From an uncultured Desulfobacteraceae bacterium (GTDB lineage: Bacteria > Desulfobacterota > Desulfobacteria > Desulfobacterales > UBA5852): a stretch of 64,000 nucleotides of DNA. The DNA lies in assembly GCA_913060875.1 (NCBI GenBank), contig CAJXSL010000008.1:124001-188000 (forward strand). The letters are read 5' to 3'. A model generated the notes under the pieces. That model was given only the letters and a program-made list of their open reading frames with translations, made no database searches and had not been told where the DNA came from. Within the stretch, counting starts at the first letter, position 1, and each line of letters opens with the position of its first letter. The translations under genes were made by a program, and so were the position numbers. Below, piece after piece: positions 7,767-16,080 of this stretch.

Positions 7767-10595
7767 CTACGAGGAGATTTTCTCTACCCGCGTTTTGATA
7801 TATTTCAGCAGTGGTGTTCCGCCCATGTCTTCCGTGATATTGGGTTTTTGAATCCCCGGCGGGTTTTTGCCGCCGAATTGGGGGAATTTGGGGTCGCCTT
7901 CCAGGCCCCGCTTGTGGCCGAAGCCCCCGGCCGCTCCAAGAATTCCCGGCATGATGTCCCAGGTGGGGTGGGCCTTGATTTCCACCTCGCCCCAAGGGGA
8001 CTTCAACCGGACGAGATCGCCTTCTTCGATCTGCAAGTCGTGGGCGTCCATCTTGTTGATCCACAGGGCGTTGGAGCCGTTGGCTTTCATCAGGCCGAAG
8101 TCATTGAAGGTGGAGGAGTGCTCGTGCCCGAAGACCCTGAAGTTGCCGAAGTGGAAGGGGTAGGTTGCATCGGTGGCCAGATCCGGAGGGCCGTCATGAT
8201 GATTGGGCAGCGGATCGACGCCCTTTTCCTCGGCGACCGGATTTACAAAATTGTACTTGCCGGTCTTGGTATTCCCGGATGAGCCGTAGCCGTCCGGCGG
8301 GTTGAGGGAACCCCATTCCTTGTATTTGTAATAAGCGGCCTTGTCGGTGATGACGTAGCCCTGTTCCTTGAGCTGGTCCAGGGTGCAGGGCAGTCCCCGG
8401 AGCTGGTTCTCAAAGGCTTCTTCAATATTCTTCCATGGAAAATGCTTCTCCAGGCCCATCCGGCGCGCCAGTTCCATGGTGATCCAGTACATGGGTTTGG
8501 TTTGGAAAAGCGGTTCGACCACCTCCGCCCAGTAGCTGATCTGGGCCTCGTAGAGCCAATCGGGTTTGATCTGGCTCTGTTCGAGCCAGGTGCTGTCCGG
8601 CAGGACGACATCGCACAGCAGGGCCGTGTCGCACATGAAGGCGTCGATGCAGACCTTGAATTTCATTTTCTCGATGGCTTCCGTGATGGCGGCCTGGTTG
8701 CCCCAACTCAATACCGGATCGCCGAAATAGCAGATCATGCCGTCCAGCTTTCCGGATTCCACGTCATCCAGCAGATAGGCGGGGGCCCAACCGGCCCACA
8801 TGCGCAGTTTATCCAGCTTGGGCGCATTTCCCTTGGGCGGTTTTTCCTGGCCTTCGCCCCAGGCCGGTTTCAGCTTGCGCTTGAACGGCAGGGACGGGCC
8901 GCCGGGGGCATCGTAGGTGCCGCACAGCGCGTTCAGGGCCTGCAGGGCGGCGGTGGCATACATGCCGTTGGGCACCTGGGCCAAACCGGTCCAGGACATG
9001 GCGCCCTTGGCCGTGGCCTTGGCAAATTCCAGGGCGATCCGTTCGATGGTCTCGGCGGGTACACCGCTGATTCGGGAGGCCCAGAGGGGTGTTTTGGGCA
9101 CATCGTCGTCTTCGCCCATGACCCGTTTTTTGAAGGCCTCGAATCCGTGGGTCCAGTTGGCAACGAAGTCTTTGTCGTAGAGACCGTTTTTGATGATCAC
9201 ATGGCACATGGCCAAGGCCACGGCAGCGTCGGTGGAGGGCTTGATGGGAATCCACTCGGTTGCCAGGGAGGCGGTTTCCGAACGTCGCGGGTCGAGCACC
9301 ACCAGTTTGGCGCCGCGGTCCACAGCGGCTTTCAGCTGGGCGGTTTTGCGCTGGCCGTAGGAGGTGATCACTTCGTTCATGCCGAAATGCAGGATGTAAT
9401 CCGCTTCCTGGTAATTGATCCAGGGCCGCTTGTCGCTCAGATTGTGCTCGTTGGACATGCGGTTGGCATTGTCGCACATGGGCCGGTGGGTGGTCTTGGG
9501 ACAGCCCAGGTGGTCGAACAGGGCTTCATGGATCCAGTTGGCAAAGTCATTGCCCCGCATATAGCCGATTTTCGTGGGGTCATAGGCCTTGAAATCGGTG
9601 ACCACCTTGTCCAGGGCTTCATCCCAGGAGGCTTTGCGGAAGCGGCCGTTTTCCTTGATCAGGGGGGATTTGAGCCGATAGGCGGAGTAGACATGGTGTT
9701 TGGCATTGCCGCCTTTGATGCACAGCCGTCCCCCGCCCTTGATATCGCCCCGCAGTCCGCCCGTGGACATGAGGACCCCATCCTTGGTCTTGGCGGTCAT
9801 GCCGCACAGGGCGCCGCAGGCGTAGCAGTGGGTGGGGATGGTGCGGGGCGCTGCCGGTTCGATGGTGCCGGGTTTGAGCAGGAACGACTCGGTCGCCAGG
9901 GGCAGGGTTTCCAGGGCCTTGGCCACGGCGGCCAGGTCGGCGGCGGGGTTGGCGGGGAACTCATCCTCCGAGGGAACGGAGGCCAGATGGGCCAGAAACA
10001 AGTACCCCAGGGTGAATTCGGCCAGCGCCTTGTAGAACCCCGATTGATCGGAAAAATGGAGGACCGCGCAAAACTCGGTCCGCCAGGCCATGTGACGGCG
10101 TCCGAAATCGGACCGGACCTCTGCCACCGAGAGATCGCCGGCGGCCTCCCGGCGATTCATTTCCGCCAGGAAGTCGAACTCCACCGAGATGTGGTCTTCA
10201 GGTTCGGGGTAATCCGGATCCTTGTGAAGTTTTTGCTTGCGGAGACTCTCGCGCATTTGAAACAGGGGCTCCCCATAAAGCGTGGGTTCCCGGTCGGCAT
10301 AAAAGGATTCGTAGGGCAAAACCGGGCTCTTGCCGGCATTGAGAAACAGATCCGCGTATTCAAACCGTAAGGCCTGGTAGGTGTCGACACCGGCACTGTC
10401 CATAAAATCAAACAGGGCTTTGGCGCCACGGGCCATCTCTTTAGAGTAAAGGGTTTCAGAAACCTCCTTGAGATCCCGCAAAAAGGTATCCGTTTTCATG
10501 GCTTTGAAAAGCGTTTCGGAAATTTCATCGGCAAAAACGGTTGCTAAAAACCGTTGGATATTAAATTTGGCGGCTGCCAGTTGTTTTACGTCCAT
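7767..10595 (-). CDS. TorD-chaperone/molybdopterin oxidoreductase fusion protein
   Basis: A single 942-residue frame. Residues about 1-210 are a TorD/DmsD-type chaperone, with YESFYADREPTLYGEPLF and EPEDHISVEFDFLAEM. From about 255 it is a molybdopterin oxidoreductase, with a [4Fe-4S] motif Cys257, 260, 264 and 292, a probable Mo/W-ligand Cys at about 374 (RPMCDNANR), and the C-terminal molybdopterin-binding domain. Chaperone and enzyme are normally separate proteins. There is no Tat signal, and no iron-sulfur or membrane subunit follows, so it is probably cytoplasmic. The Cys ligand fits the polysulfide, thiosulfate, tetrathionate and arsenate reductase branch, but the substrate is unknown. 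I chose ATG10595 with GGAG upstream over TTG10607. It is the last gene of a sigma-54 operon. Confidence 0.85.
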   Translation of the reverse strand: MDVKQLAAAKFNIQRFLATVFADEISETLFKAMKTDTFLRDLKEVSETLYSKEMARGAKALFDFMDSAGVDTYQALRFEYADLFLNAGKSPVLPYESFYADREPTLYGEPLFQMRESLRKQKLHKDPDYPEPEDHISVEFDFLAEMNRREAAGDLSVAEVRSDFGRRHMAWRTEFCAVLHFSDQSGFYKALAEFTLGYLFLAHLASVPSEDEFPANPAADLAAVAKALETLPLATESFLLKPGTIEPAAPRTIPTHCYACGALCGMTAKTKDGVLMSTGGLRGDIKGGGRLCIKGGNAKHHVYSAYRLKSPLIKENGRFRKASWDEALDKVVTDFKAYDPTKIGYMRGNDFANWIHEALFDHLGCPKTTHRPMCDNANRMSNEHNLSDKRPWINYQEADYILHFGMNEVITSYGQRKTAQLKAAVDRGAKLVVLDPRRSETASLATEWIPIKPSTDAAVALAMCHVIIKNGLYDKDFVANWTHGFEAFKKRVMGEDDDVPKTPLWASRISGVPAETIERIALEFAKATAKGAMSWTGLAQVPNGMYATAALQALNALCGTYDAPGGPSLPFKRKLKPAWGEGQEKPPKGNAPKLDKLRMWAGWAPAYLLDDVESGKLDGMICYFGDPVLSWGNQAAITEAIEKMKFKVCIDAFMCDTALLCDVVLPDSTWLEQSQIKPDWLYEAQISYWAEVVEPLFQTKPMYWITMELARRMGLEKHFPWKNIEEAFENQLRGLPCTLDQLKEQGYVITDKAAYYKYKEWGSLNPPDGYGSSGNTKTGKYNFVNPVAEEKGVDPLPNHHDGPPDLATDATYPFHFGNFRVFGHEHSSTFNDFGLMKANGSNALWINKMDAHDLQIEEGDLVRLKSPWGEVEIKAHPTWDIMPGILGAAGGFGHKRGLEGDPKFPQFGGKNPPGIQKPNITEDMGGTPLLKYIKTRVEKISS

Positions 10596-10622
10596 CGTTT
10601 TCTCCAATCCAAGGATAATGGC

Positions 10623-10994
10623 TTACAGGTTGAGACTGCCTTTGATGGTGCTTTTGCCTTTCAACAGGGCGCGCTTGAGACAGGCGTCCAGTTCTTCTTT
10701 GACGATGGGTTTGAACAGCACCGAACAGGGGGCCCATCGAAGCGCCCGGCGGACTTCCATGATTTCAGGTGCATCGCAGAAGACAACCACCTTGAAATTG
10801 GGTGAAATTTCCCTCAGGGGTTTGATCATATCGACGCCTTCCGTCCCGACCAGCAAGGCGATATCCACCTTGTTGCTCTGGGCGTAGTCGACGGTTTCGC
10901 CAGCATCGCTGAACGATGCGACGTCGTGACCCATGGACGTCACGGCCTCCCATTGCATTTCAGGGTCGGGATCGTAAGCCAGTATTTGTGCCAA
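10623..10994 (-). CDS. degenerate response-regulator receiver domain (stand-alone)
   Basis: The 123-residue product matches the length and secondary-structure rhythm of a single receiver domain. An acidic patch (YDPDPE, about 7-12) and the conserved Lys in LFKPI (Lys95) are present. The phosphoacceptor position after the third strand (DIALLVG) is Val49 instead of Asp, so it is unlikely to be phosphorylated in the usual way. It has no output domain. Translation starts at TTG10994 with AAGGAGG six bases upstream; no ATG competes. It sits 27 bases before the molybdoenzyme gene and is probably co-transcribed, so a protein-binding or signalling role for that enzyme is plausible but unproven. Confidence 0.7.
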   Translation of the reverse strand: MAQILAYDPDPEMQWEAVTSMGHDVASFSDAGETVDYAQSNKVDIALLVGTEGVDMIKPLREISPNFKVVVFCDAPEIMEVRRALRWAPCSVLFKPIVKEELDACLKRALLKGKSTIKGSLNL

Positions 10995-11140
10995 TGTGTG
11001 CCTCCTTATGATGAATAAAGTTGGGATTCCTCCATAGCATCCTCAGTTTTTTTTCTTGCAGCCATCGTCTTTCCAAAGATCGGAAACGGCGGATGGCGTG
11101 GCTTGCCATTTTAAAACCCTGCCGGCGGCCGTCCGCGCGG

Positions 11141-11503
11141 TTATGACGAACGGGCCGGATACGGCCGCTTTCTGCCTGGCATCTTGAAACATTCCTCCCG
11201 AAGCCGATGATGGATATAGGCATCCACGATGGTGTCCGGTGCGCCGGCAATGCCGCTGATGATGTGGATGCCGTGGCTTTCGATATAGTGCGACATCAGG
11301 TCGCTGACGCCCGCGCAGATGATATGGGTGACGCCCCAGCGGGCTAACGTTTCCGCCCGTTCCGGGGGCGTCATTTTTTCCAGAGAAACCGTCCTGCGCC
11401 GGGCGGCCTGCCCTTTGTCGATATCCACAAGCATCACGTGGTTGCAGGCATCGAGTACCGGCGATATTCGTGCTTGAAATATGGGCATCGCGATGCGGTC
11501 CAT
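11141..11503 (-). CDS. NifX/NifB-like dinitrogenase Fe-Mo cofactor biosynthesis domain protein
   Basis: A 120-residue protein beginning DRIAMPIFQARISPVLD, typical of the NifX/NafY/NifB-C-terminal domain (IPVFGDRVSP-type starts). Later elements are HIICAGVSD, HGIHIISGIAG and IVDAYIHHRL. Such domains bind iron-sulfur or molybdenum cofactor precursors. No nif genes are in the window, so a role in cofactor handling or sensing for the molybdoenzyme is more likely than nitrogen fixation. It is the first gene after the sigma-54 promoter at 11631-11648. The ATG at 11503 lacks a good ribosome binding site, and a start at the sixth codon is possible. Confidence 0.75.
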   Translation of the reverse strand: MDRIAMPIFQARISPVLDACNHVMLVDIDKGQAARRRTVSLEKMTPPERAETLARWGVTHIICAGVSDLMSHYIESHGIHIISGIAGAPDTIVDAYIHHRLREECFKMPGRKRPYPARSS

Positions 11504-11630
11504 AATTTATGTCGCTGCGGCCAACACGATGGTCTTCATGATCCATACGCCGGTTGAAGCGGAAGGGGTGTCTTTCTGCACTGGAATGCACCCGTCCCGT
11601 GGCGGCCCTTGAGTTTAATAATGGAACATG

Positions 11631-11648
11631 TAACAAAAGTCGTGCCAA
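11631..11648 (-). promoter_or_regulatory. sigma-54 (-24/-12) promoter of the molybdoenzyme operon
   Basis: On the leftward strand the sequence reads TTGGCACG-ACTT-TTGT, against the consensus TTGGCACG-N4-TTGC. Both the GG element and the spacing are intact; only the last base of the core differs. It lies about 130 bases upstream of the NifX-like ATG and faces it. A sigma-54 activator is encoded divergently at 11822. Confidence 0.82.
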
Positions 11649-11821
11649 TGGATGAATGTCGGGGGCGTTATTGGATAACCAACTGTATTTGTATAAAAAA
11701 TTAAGTTTTTATTTGGATTGACAGTGCATGGAGGGATGCGGTAGAGGATGCATAGTGAACCAAAAACAAAACCAATCGGATGCAAATTGGGACCCTTGGT
11801 GCCATTTGGGGAGATACCGTT
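11649..11821. promoter_or_regulatory. divergent control region for the sigma-54 activator
   Basis: AT-rich segment upstream of both the sigma-54 promoter and the activator gene, where enhancer sites would be expected. I see a weak inverted pair (CCAAT...ATTGG around 11770-11790) and a TTGACA at about 11718 without a good -10. No site is convincing. Confidence 0.35.
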
Positions 11822-13186
11822 ATGCGGACATTCGAAAATGGGGCTTATCACCACTGTGCGGTCATTCTCGACAGCATTGCCGACGGGGTTCTCACGGTTG
11901 ACAACCAGATGGTGATTACGGCCTTCAACCGTTCGGCCCAGCAGATTACCCGCGTGCCCCGGGAAGAGGCCATCGGACGCAAGTGCTTCGAAGTCATGCG
12001 CGGCGAAATGTGCGAATCCGAATGCTGCATCAAAACCACCATGGAGACGGGCGAGCGCTGCAACAATATCCCGGTCTATATCCTGCGCGCCGACAACAAA
12101 CGGATTCCCGTCAGTGTAACGACCAGCATTCTGCGTGATGAACGGGGGACACCGATCGGGGCAGTCGAAGTCTTTCGGGACCTTTCGGAAATCCATACCC
12201 TCCGGCAGGCCTACCGGAGGATCCATCGCTTTGAAGATATCGTCAGCAAAAACCACCGGATGATGAAACTGTTCTCCGTTTTGCCGATGGTGGCCTCCAG
12301 CCGCAGTACGGTCCTGATCGAGGGGGCCAGCGGAACGGGCAAGGAACTGGTGGCCAAGGCCATCCACAACCAAAGCGGCGACCGCGAGGCCCCCTTCGTG
12401 GCGGTCAATTGCGGTGCGCTGCCCGAAACCCTGATCGAAGCGGAGCTCTTTGGCTACCATGCGGGGGCGTTTACCGACGCCAAACGCAACAAGCCGGGCC
12501 TGTTTGCCATGGCCGGCGAGGGAACCCTTTTCCTGGACGAAATCGGCGACATCTCGCCCTCCACCCAGGTTCGTCTCCTCCGCGTTTTACAGAACCGCAC
12601 CTATACGCCGCTGGGTTCGAACGAAGTCTGCACCTTGAAGGCCCGGGTCATCGCCGCCACGCATCAGAGCCTGAAAGAACTGGTGGATGCCAGGCGGTTC
12701 CGCGAAGATCTCTACTACCGCATCAATGTGATCCGCCTTTCGCTGCCGAACCTGGCCGAGCGCAAGGAAGACATCCCGATCCTGGCGGAGCATTTCGTGG
12801 AAAAGTTCAACTCCTTGACCGGCAAGCACATCGTGGGGGTCACGGACGAAGCCCTGGCGGCCTTTGCCCTGCACGATTGGCCCGGCAACATCCGGGAGCT
12901 CGAAAACGCCATCGAGCACGCCTTTATCCTGTGCAACGACAAGTTTATCGACCTTCCGCACCTGCCGGAAACCATCGTACCCCGGCCGACCAAGTTGATC
13001 GGCGCGGGTGTGCTGACTTTGCAGGACATCGAAAAGCAGGCCATTGCCGACGCACTGATCCGCAATGACGGCCGCCGGATGGCAACCGCCCGGGAGCTCG
13101 GCATCCATAAAAACACGCTGCGGCGCAAAATCCAGGCTTACAACCTCGAGGGGGTGGAAACGTCCGGGGAGCGTCCTGAAAGTTGA
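11822..13186 (+). CDS. PAS-domain sigma-54 activator with Cys cluster
   Basis: A 454-residue protein. It has an N-terminal PAS domain (about 10-125) with five Cys at about 55, 64, 68, 69 and 80 (CFEVMRGEMCESECC), suitable for a redox-sensitive or metal site. The AAA+ domain has Walker A GASGTGKE (168-175), GAFTDA (215-220, a variant of GAFTGA), Walker B TLFLDEIGD and an arginine-finger region. A Fis-type HTH lies at the C-terminus (TARELGIHKNTLRRKIQ). ATG11822 has GGGGAGAT upstream; the in-frame ATG at 11780 does not. Its position facing a sigma-54 promoter makes it the likely activator of the NifX-receiver-molybdoenzyme operon. Confidence 0.88.
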   Translation: MRTFENGAYHHCAVILDSIADGVLTVDNQMVITAFNRSAQQITRVPREEAIGRKCFEVMRGEMCESECCIKTTMETGERCNNIPVYILRADNKRIPVSVTTSILRDERGTPIGAVEVFRDLSEIHTLRQAYRRIHRFEDIVSKNHRMMKLFSVLPMVASSRSTVLIEGASGTGKELVAKAIHNQSGDREAPFVAVNCGALPETLIEAELFGYHAGAFTDAKRNKPGLFAMAGEGTLFLDEIGDISPSTQVRLLRVLQNRTYTPLGSNEVCTLKARVIAATHQSLKELVDARRFREDLYYRINVIRLSLPNLAERKEDIPILAEHFVEKFNSLTGKHIVGVTDEALAAFALHDWPGNIRELENAIEHAFILCNDKFIDLPHLPETIVPRPTKLIGAGVLTLQDIEKQAIADALIRNDGRRMATARELGIHKNTLRRKIQAYNLEGVETSGERPES

Positions 13187-13199
13187 ACCGCACGGCGGA

Positions 13200-13748
13200 T
13201 CAGCGGGGCAATCGGATGATGCTGTCGAAGTCCTGGATGAGGCGGTCGGTGAGGCGTCGTTCCTGCCTTGACAGGCGATAGTCGGGGAAGCTGCTGCCGT
13301 AATAGGCGTTGATCAGAGCGGTTTCGATCGGTTGGACGACCGCCCGCAGGCGATCGTAGTCACCGGCCTGCAGATAGAGCGTGACGTCGTTGATGATGAG
13401 AATACCGCAACCGGGTATGTGCGGGTCCTGAAACAGCTTTTCAATGGCTTGGGCGTTGGCGGCGGCCAGGGTTTGGGCCTCTTCTTCCGTGCGGGCGCTC
13501 AACCGCGGCGGTACAATTTCGGCGACGCGATAGATCCCCTGGAAATCCGCCGGCCGCTGGATGCGGCCGCCGATGCGCCCGCCGGTGACCGGCGCCAGAT
13601 CGAGAACGACCACTTCTTCCGAACGGCCCTGGCGGCACCAGGCCGTGAGAACGGCTTCGGTGAGGCGCGTTTTTCCGGTGTTGACCTCCCCGATAATGAG
13701 GGTATGCCGTCCGTCATAAACATCGGTGTTCATAACATCCCCGGGCAT
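13200..13748 (-). CDS. P-loop NTPase of unknown function in the thiamine ECF operon
   Basis: A 182-residue protein with a clear Walker A (GEVNTGKT, near residue 20) and Walker B-like ILIINDVT. It starts at ATG13748 with GGGAG upstream and lies 28 bases after ecfT, so it is the last gene of the thiD-thiW-ecf operon. It does not look like an ABC ATPase: no LSGG signature is present. Possible roles are regulation of the transporter or nucleotide-dependent handling of a thiamine precursor, but I do not recognise the family and assign none. Confidence 0.65.
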   Translation of the reverse strand: MPGDVMNTDVYDGRHTLIIGEVNTGKTRLTEAVLTAWCRQGRSEEVVVLDLAPVTGGRIGGRIQRPADFQGIYRVAEIVPPRLSARTEEEAQTLAAANAQAIEKLFQDPHIPGCGILIINDVTLYLQAGDYDRLRAVVQPIETALINAYYGSSFPDYRLSRQERRLTDRLIQDFDSIIRLPR

Positions 13749-13776
13749 GTTCTTTCTCCCGTTTTTTTCGAATCCC

Positions 13777-14436
13777 TCAACGGACAACGAAGGTCGCCAG
13801 GCCCCATACCGCGGCCCAGCCCCCGATGATGGCCAGCCAGTCCAGGACCCCCATGCGATAGACCTTGCGGAAGCTTCGGCCGGTGCGGCCGAACCCCCGG
13901 GCCTCCATGGCTTCGGCCAGGGCGTCGGCCATTTGAAAGGACTGGATCAGCAGGGGGGTCAGCAGGGCCGGATAGTTTTTGAAGGCCCGCCAGCCGGGTT
14001 TCAGGACAATCCCCCGGGCCTGCTGGGCCTCGATCACGGATCGCGTTTTGCGGCCGAGAACCGGTGCGAATTGCAGGGCGGCCGTCATGACGAAGGCCAC
14101 CGGAAACGGCAGGCCGGCCCGGACGAGGCTGTTGCCGAGGTCTTCCGGGTCGGTGCCGGCAAAGAATACGAAAAAGGCGGTCGTAATGGCGATCAGGCTC
14201 ACGGCGGCCGACCGTCCGGTGGGCAGATCGGTGGACCACCAGGTGACGCCGCCGAAGAAAAGCGCCATGGGGGCCAGCATGGCCAGCCAGCGCAGATAGG
14301 CTTTGAACTGCCCCATGGCGAGGACGGCCCCGAGGAGCACCGCCCACTGGGCCAGAAGCCACTCGGGCTTGCGCGTCAACGCGATGAGCGTGCCGTAGGC
14401 CAGGGTGAGCAGCAGTTTGGTGCGCGGATCAAGCAT
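13777..14436 (-). CDS. ecfT: ECF transporter transmembrane subunit (EcfT/CbiQ family)
   Basis: A 219-residue membrane protein with several hydrophobic helices and the Ala-Arg-Gly coupling motifs that contact the ATPases (EAQQARGI and EAMEARGFGRTGR). It overlaps the end of the fused ATPase gene by eight bases. With ThiW as substrate-binding S component and the fused EcfA it should form a thiamine-precursor uptake complex in the inner membrane. Start ATG14436 has AAAGGA upstream; the longer frame to 14544 is the ATPase gene read out of frame. Confidence 0.85.
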   Translation of the reverse strand: MLDPRTKLLLTLAYGTLIALTRKPEWLLAQWAVLLGAVLAMGQFKAYLRWLAMLAPMALFFGGVTWWSTDLPTGRSAAVSLIAITTAFFVFFAGTDPEDLGNSLVRAGLPFPVAFVMTAALQFAPVLGRKTRSVIEAQQARGIVLKPGWRAFKNYPALLTPLLIQSFQMADALAEAMEARGFGRTGRSFRKVYRMGVLDWLAIIGGWAAVWGLATFVVR

Positions 14437-16066
14437 GGTGTCCTTTCGGCTGCCAGCGCCGGGCCAGGCGGAAACGGTCGGTTGCCTCCAGGCCGGCCCG
14501 GGCCATGAGGGCGGTGTCGGCCATGATTTGCTCGGGTCGGGCATCGGCCAACAAACAGCCTTCGGCCATCAGAAGCCAGCGGCTGGTGGTGCGCTCGGCA
14601 AAGGTCAGGTCATGGGTGACGATCAGGATGGCCTGGCCCCGGGCCTGCATCTGCCGCAGGAAGATCCGCAAATTGCGCCGAAATTCGAAATCCTGGCCGG
14701 CGGTGGGCTCGTCCAGGGCCAGCACCGCCGGACGGGCAGCCAGGGCCGAGGCAAAGGCCACTCGTTTTTTTTCTCCTCCGCTCAACCGGTAAGGGGCTTT
14801 GGAGCGGAAGTCGGCCAGTTGAAAAAGGGCCACCAGTTCTTCGATCCAGGCGCTCTCGAGCTTCCCGAGGGCTTCGGGTCCCACCCGGATTTCCTGGTCC
14901 ACCGTAAAGCGGAAGAACTGGTTGTCCGGGTTTTGAAAGGCCAAACCGACATCCCGGGCCAAGTCGCTGACTGGGATGCGGGCACTGTCGTGTCCGTTGA
15001 CGCGGATGCGGCCGCTGGTGGGCCGCTGCAGTCCGATCAGGTGCCGCAGCAGGGTGGTCTTGCCCGCCCCGTTGGCCCCCACCACGGCGATGCATTCGCC
15101 CGGGGCAAGGGTGAAGCTGATATCCTTTAGAAGATCGCGGCCGGCGGCATGGCAACCCAGGTGCTCCACCGCGATGGCCGGTGCCGGTGGATGACCGCCG
15201 ACGGCTTCAGGCAGGGGCGGTTCCAATCGGTCGATCAGGTCTGGCTGCGGTGCGGCCCCTTCCAATTCGTCAATGACCAGCGGGGCCGGCGTGAGACCCA
15301 GGGCGGTCCCGATGCGCGTGGCCAGGGGGGCTTCCAGCCCCCATTGGGGATCGGCCTGGGGCAGGATTTGATCCGGGGCACCGTCGGCAACGATTTGTCC
15401 CTGGTGCACGACCACCACGCGCGTGGCATCCGGTGCCGCGCGGGAGAGGCGGTGCTCGCAGATGATAATGCCGTACCCGTCGCCATGCAGTTTTTTCAGA
15501 AGGGACCGGACCCGGAGGACATTGGCCGGATCCAGGTTGGCGAAGGGTTCGTCCAGGACGATGACCCGGGGCCGCAGGGCCAGCAGGGCGGCAATGAGGA
15601 CCAGGTGTTTCTCGCCCCCGGAAAGGGTTTGGGGAGCGCGCTGCCGCAGCCCATCGATGCCGGCGGCCTCCAGGGCGGTGCCCAGACGGTCTTCGATGGC
15701 GGGCCGGTCGAGCCCCAGGCTCTCCAGCCCGAAAACGATTTCCTGCTCCACGGTGCGGCAGAACAATTGAACGTCGGGGTTTTGGAATACCATGCCCACC
15801 CGGTCGAAAAGGTCGGCCACCGCCGTCCGGCTGACCGGGTGGCCGTCGACGACCACATCGCCGCTGAGCACCCCTCCGTAGAAATGGGGAATGAGCCCGT
15901 TAAAGGTCCGGCAGAGGGTGGACTTGCCGGATCCGCTGCGCCCCGTAATGAGGAGATAATCGTTGCGGTCGATCTGAAGGCTGATGTTTTGCAGCACCGG
16001 ATGGGGGGCTTCCCGCCGGTAGCGGTAGGTCAGTCCCCGGACGTCTATGATGGTGTTATCGGTCAC
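14429..16066 (-). CDS. fused double ECF ABC ATPase (EcfA-EcfA')
   Basis: A 545-residue protein made of two complete ABC ATPases in tandem. The first has Walker A GRSGSGKS and signature LSGGEKH; the second has GANGAGKT and LSGGEKKR. Each ends with a canonical LDEP Walker B. Most ECF systems use two separate ATPase genes, so this is a natural head-to-tail fusion. It starts at GTG16066, 14 bases after thiW. It powers the ThiW/EcfT importer encoded alongside. Confidence 0.88.
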   Translation of the reverse strand: MTDNTIIDVRGLTYRYRREAPHPVLQNISLQIDRNDYLLITGRSGSGKSTLCRTFNGLIPHFYGGVLSGDVVVDGHPVSRTAVADLFDRVGMVFQNPDVQLFCRTVEQEIVFGLESLGLDRPAIEDRLGTALEAAGIDGLRQRAPQTLSGGEKHLVLIAALLALRPRVIVLDEPFANLDPANVLRVRSLLKKLHGDGYGIIICEHRLSRAAPDATRVVVVHQGQIVADGAPDQILPQADPQWGLEAPLATRIGTALGLTPAPLVIDELEGAAPQPDLIDRLEPPLPEAVGGHPPAPAIAVEHLGCHAAGRDLLKDISFTLAPGECIAVVGANGAGKTTLLRHLIGLQRPTSGRIRVNGHDSARIPVSDLARDVGLAFQNPDNQFFRFTVDQEIRVGPEALGKLESAWIEELVALFQLADFRSKAPYRLSGGEKKRVAFASALAARPAVLALDEPTAGQDFEFRRNLRIFLRQMQARGQAILIVTHDLTFAERTTSRWLLMAEGCLLADARPEQIMADTALMARAGLEATDRFRLARRWQPKGHHA

Positions 16067-16080
16067 ACGGCCCCGCTGGT

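Noticed and set aside
8442-10370. 642-codon rightward frame opposite the molybdoenzyme
   Set aside because: Composition is typical of an antisense shadow (Gly/His/Phe-rich). The leftward frame carries intact TorD and molybdopterin motifs.
11043-11648. 201-codon leftward frame overlapping the NifX-like gene
   Set aside because: It overlaps the sigma-54 promoter and reads the NifX-like gene in another frame; the NifX-like frame has family motifs.
11822-13186. Loss of function in the sigma-54 activator because of GAFTDA instead of GAFTGA
   Set aside because: The rest of the AAA+ domain is intact and the GAFTDA variant is, as far as I know, seen in other activators; not enough to call it inactive.
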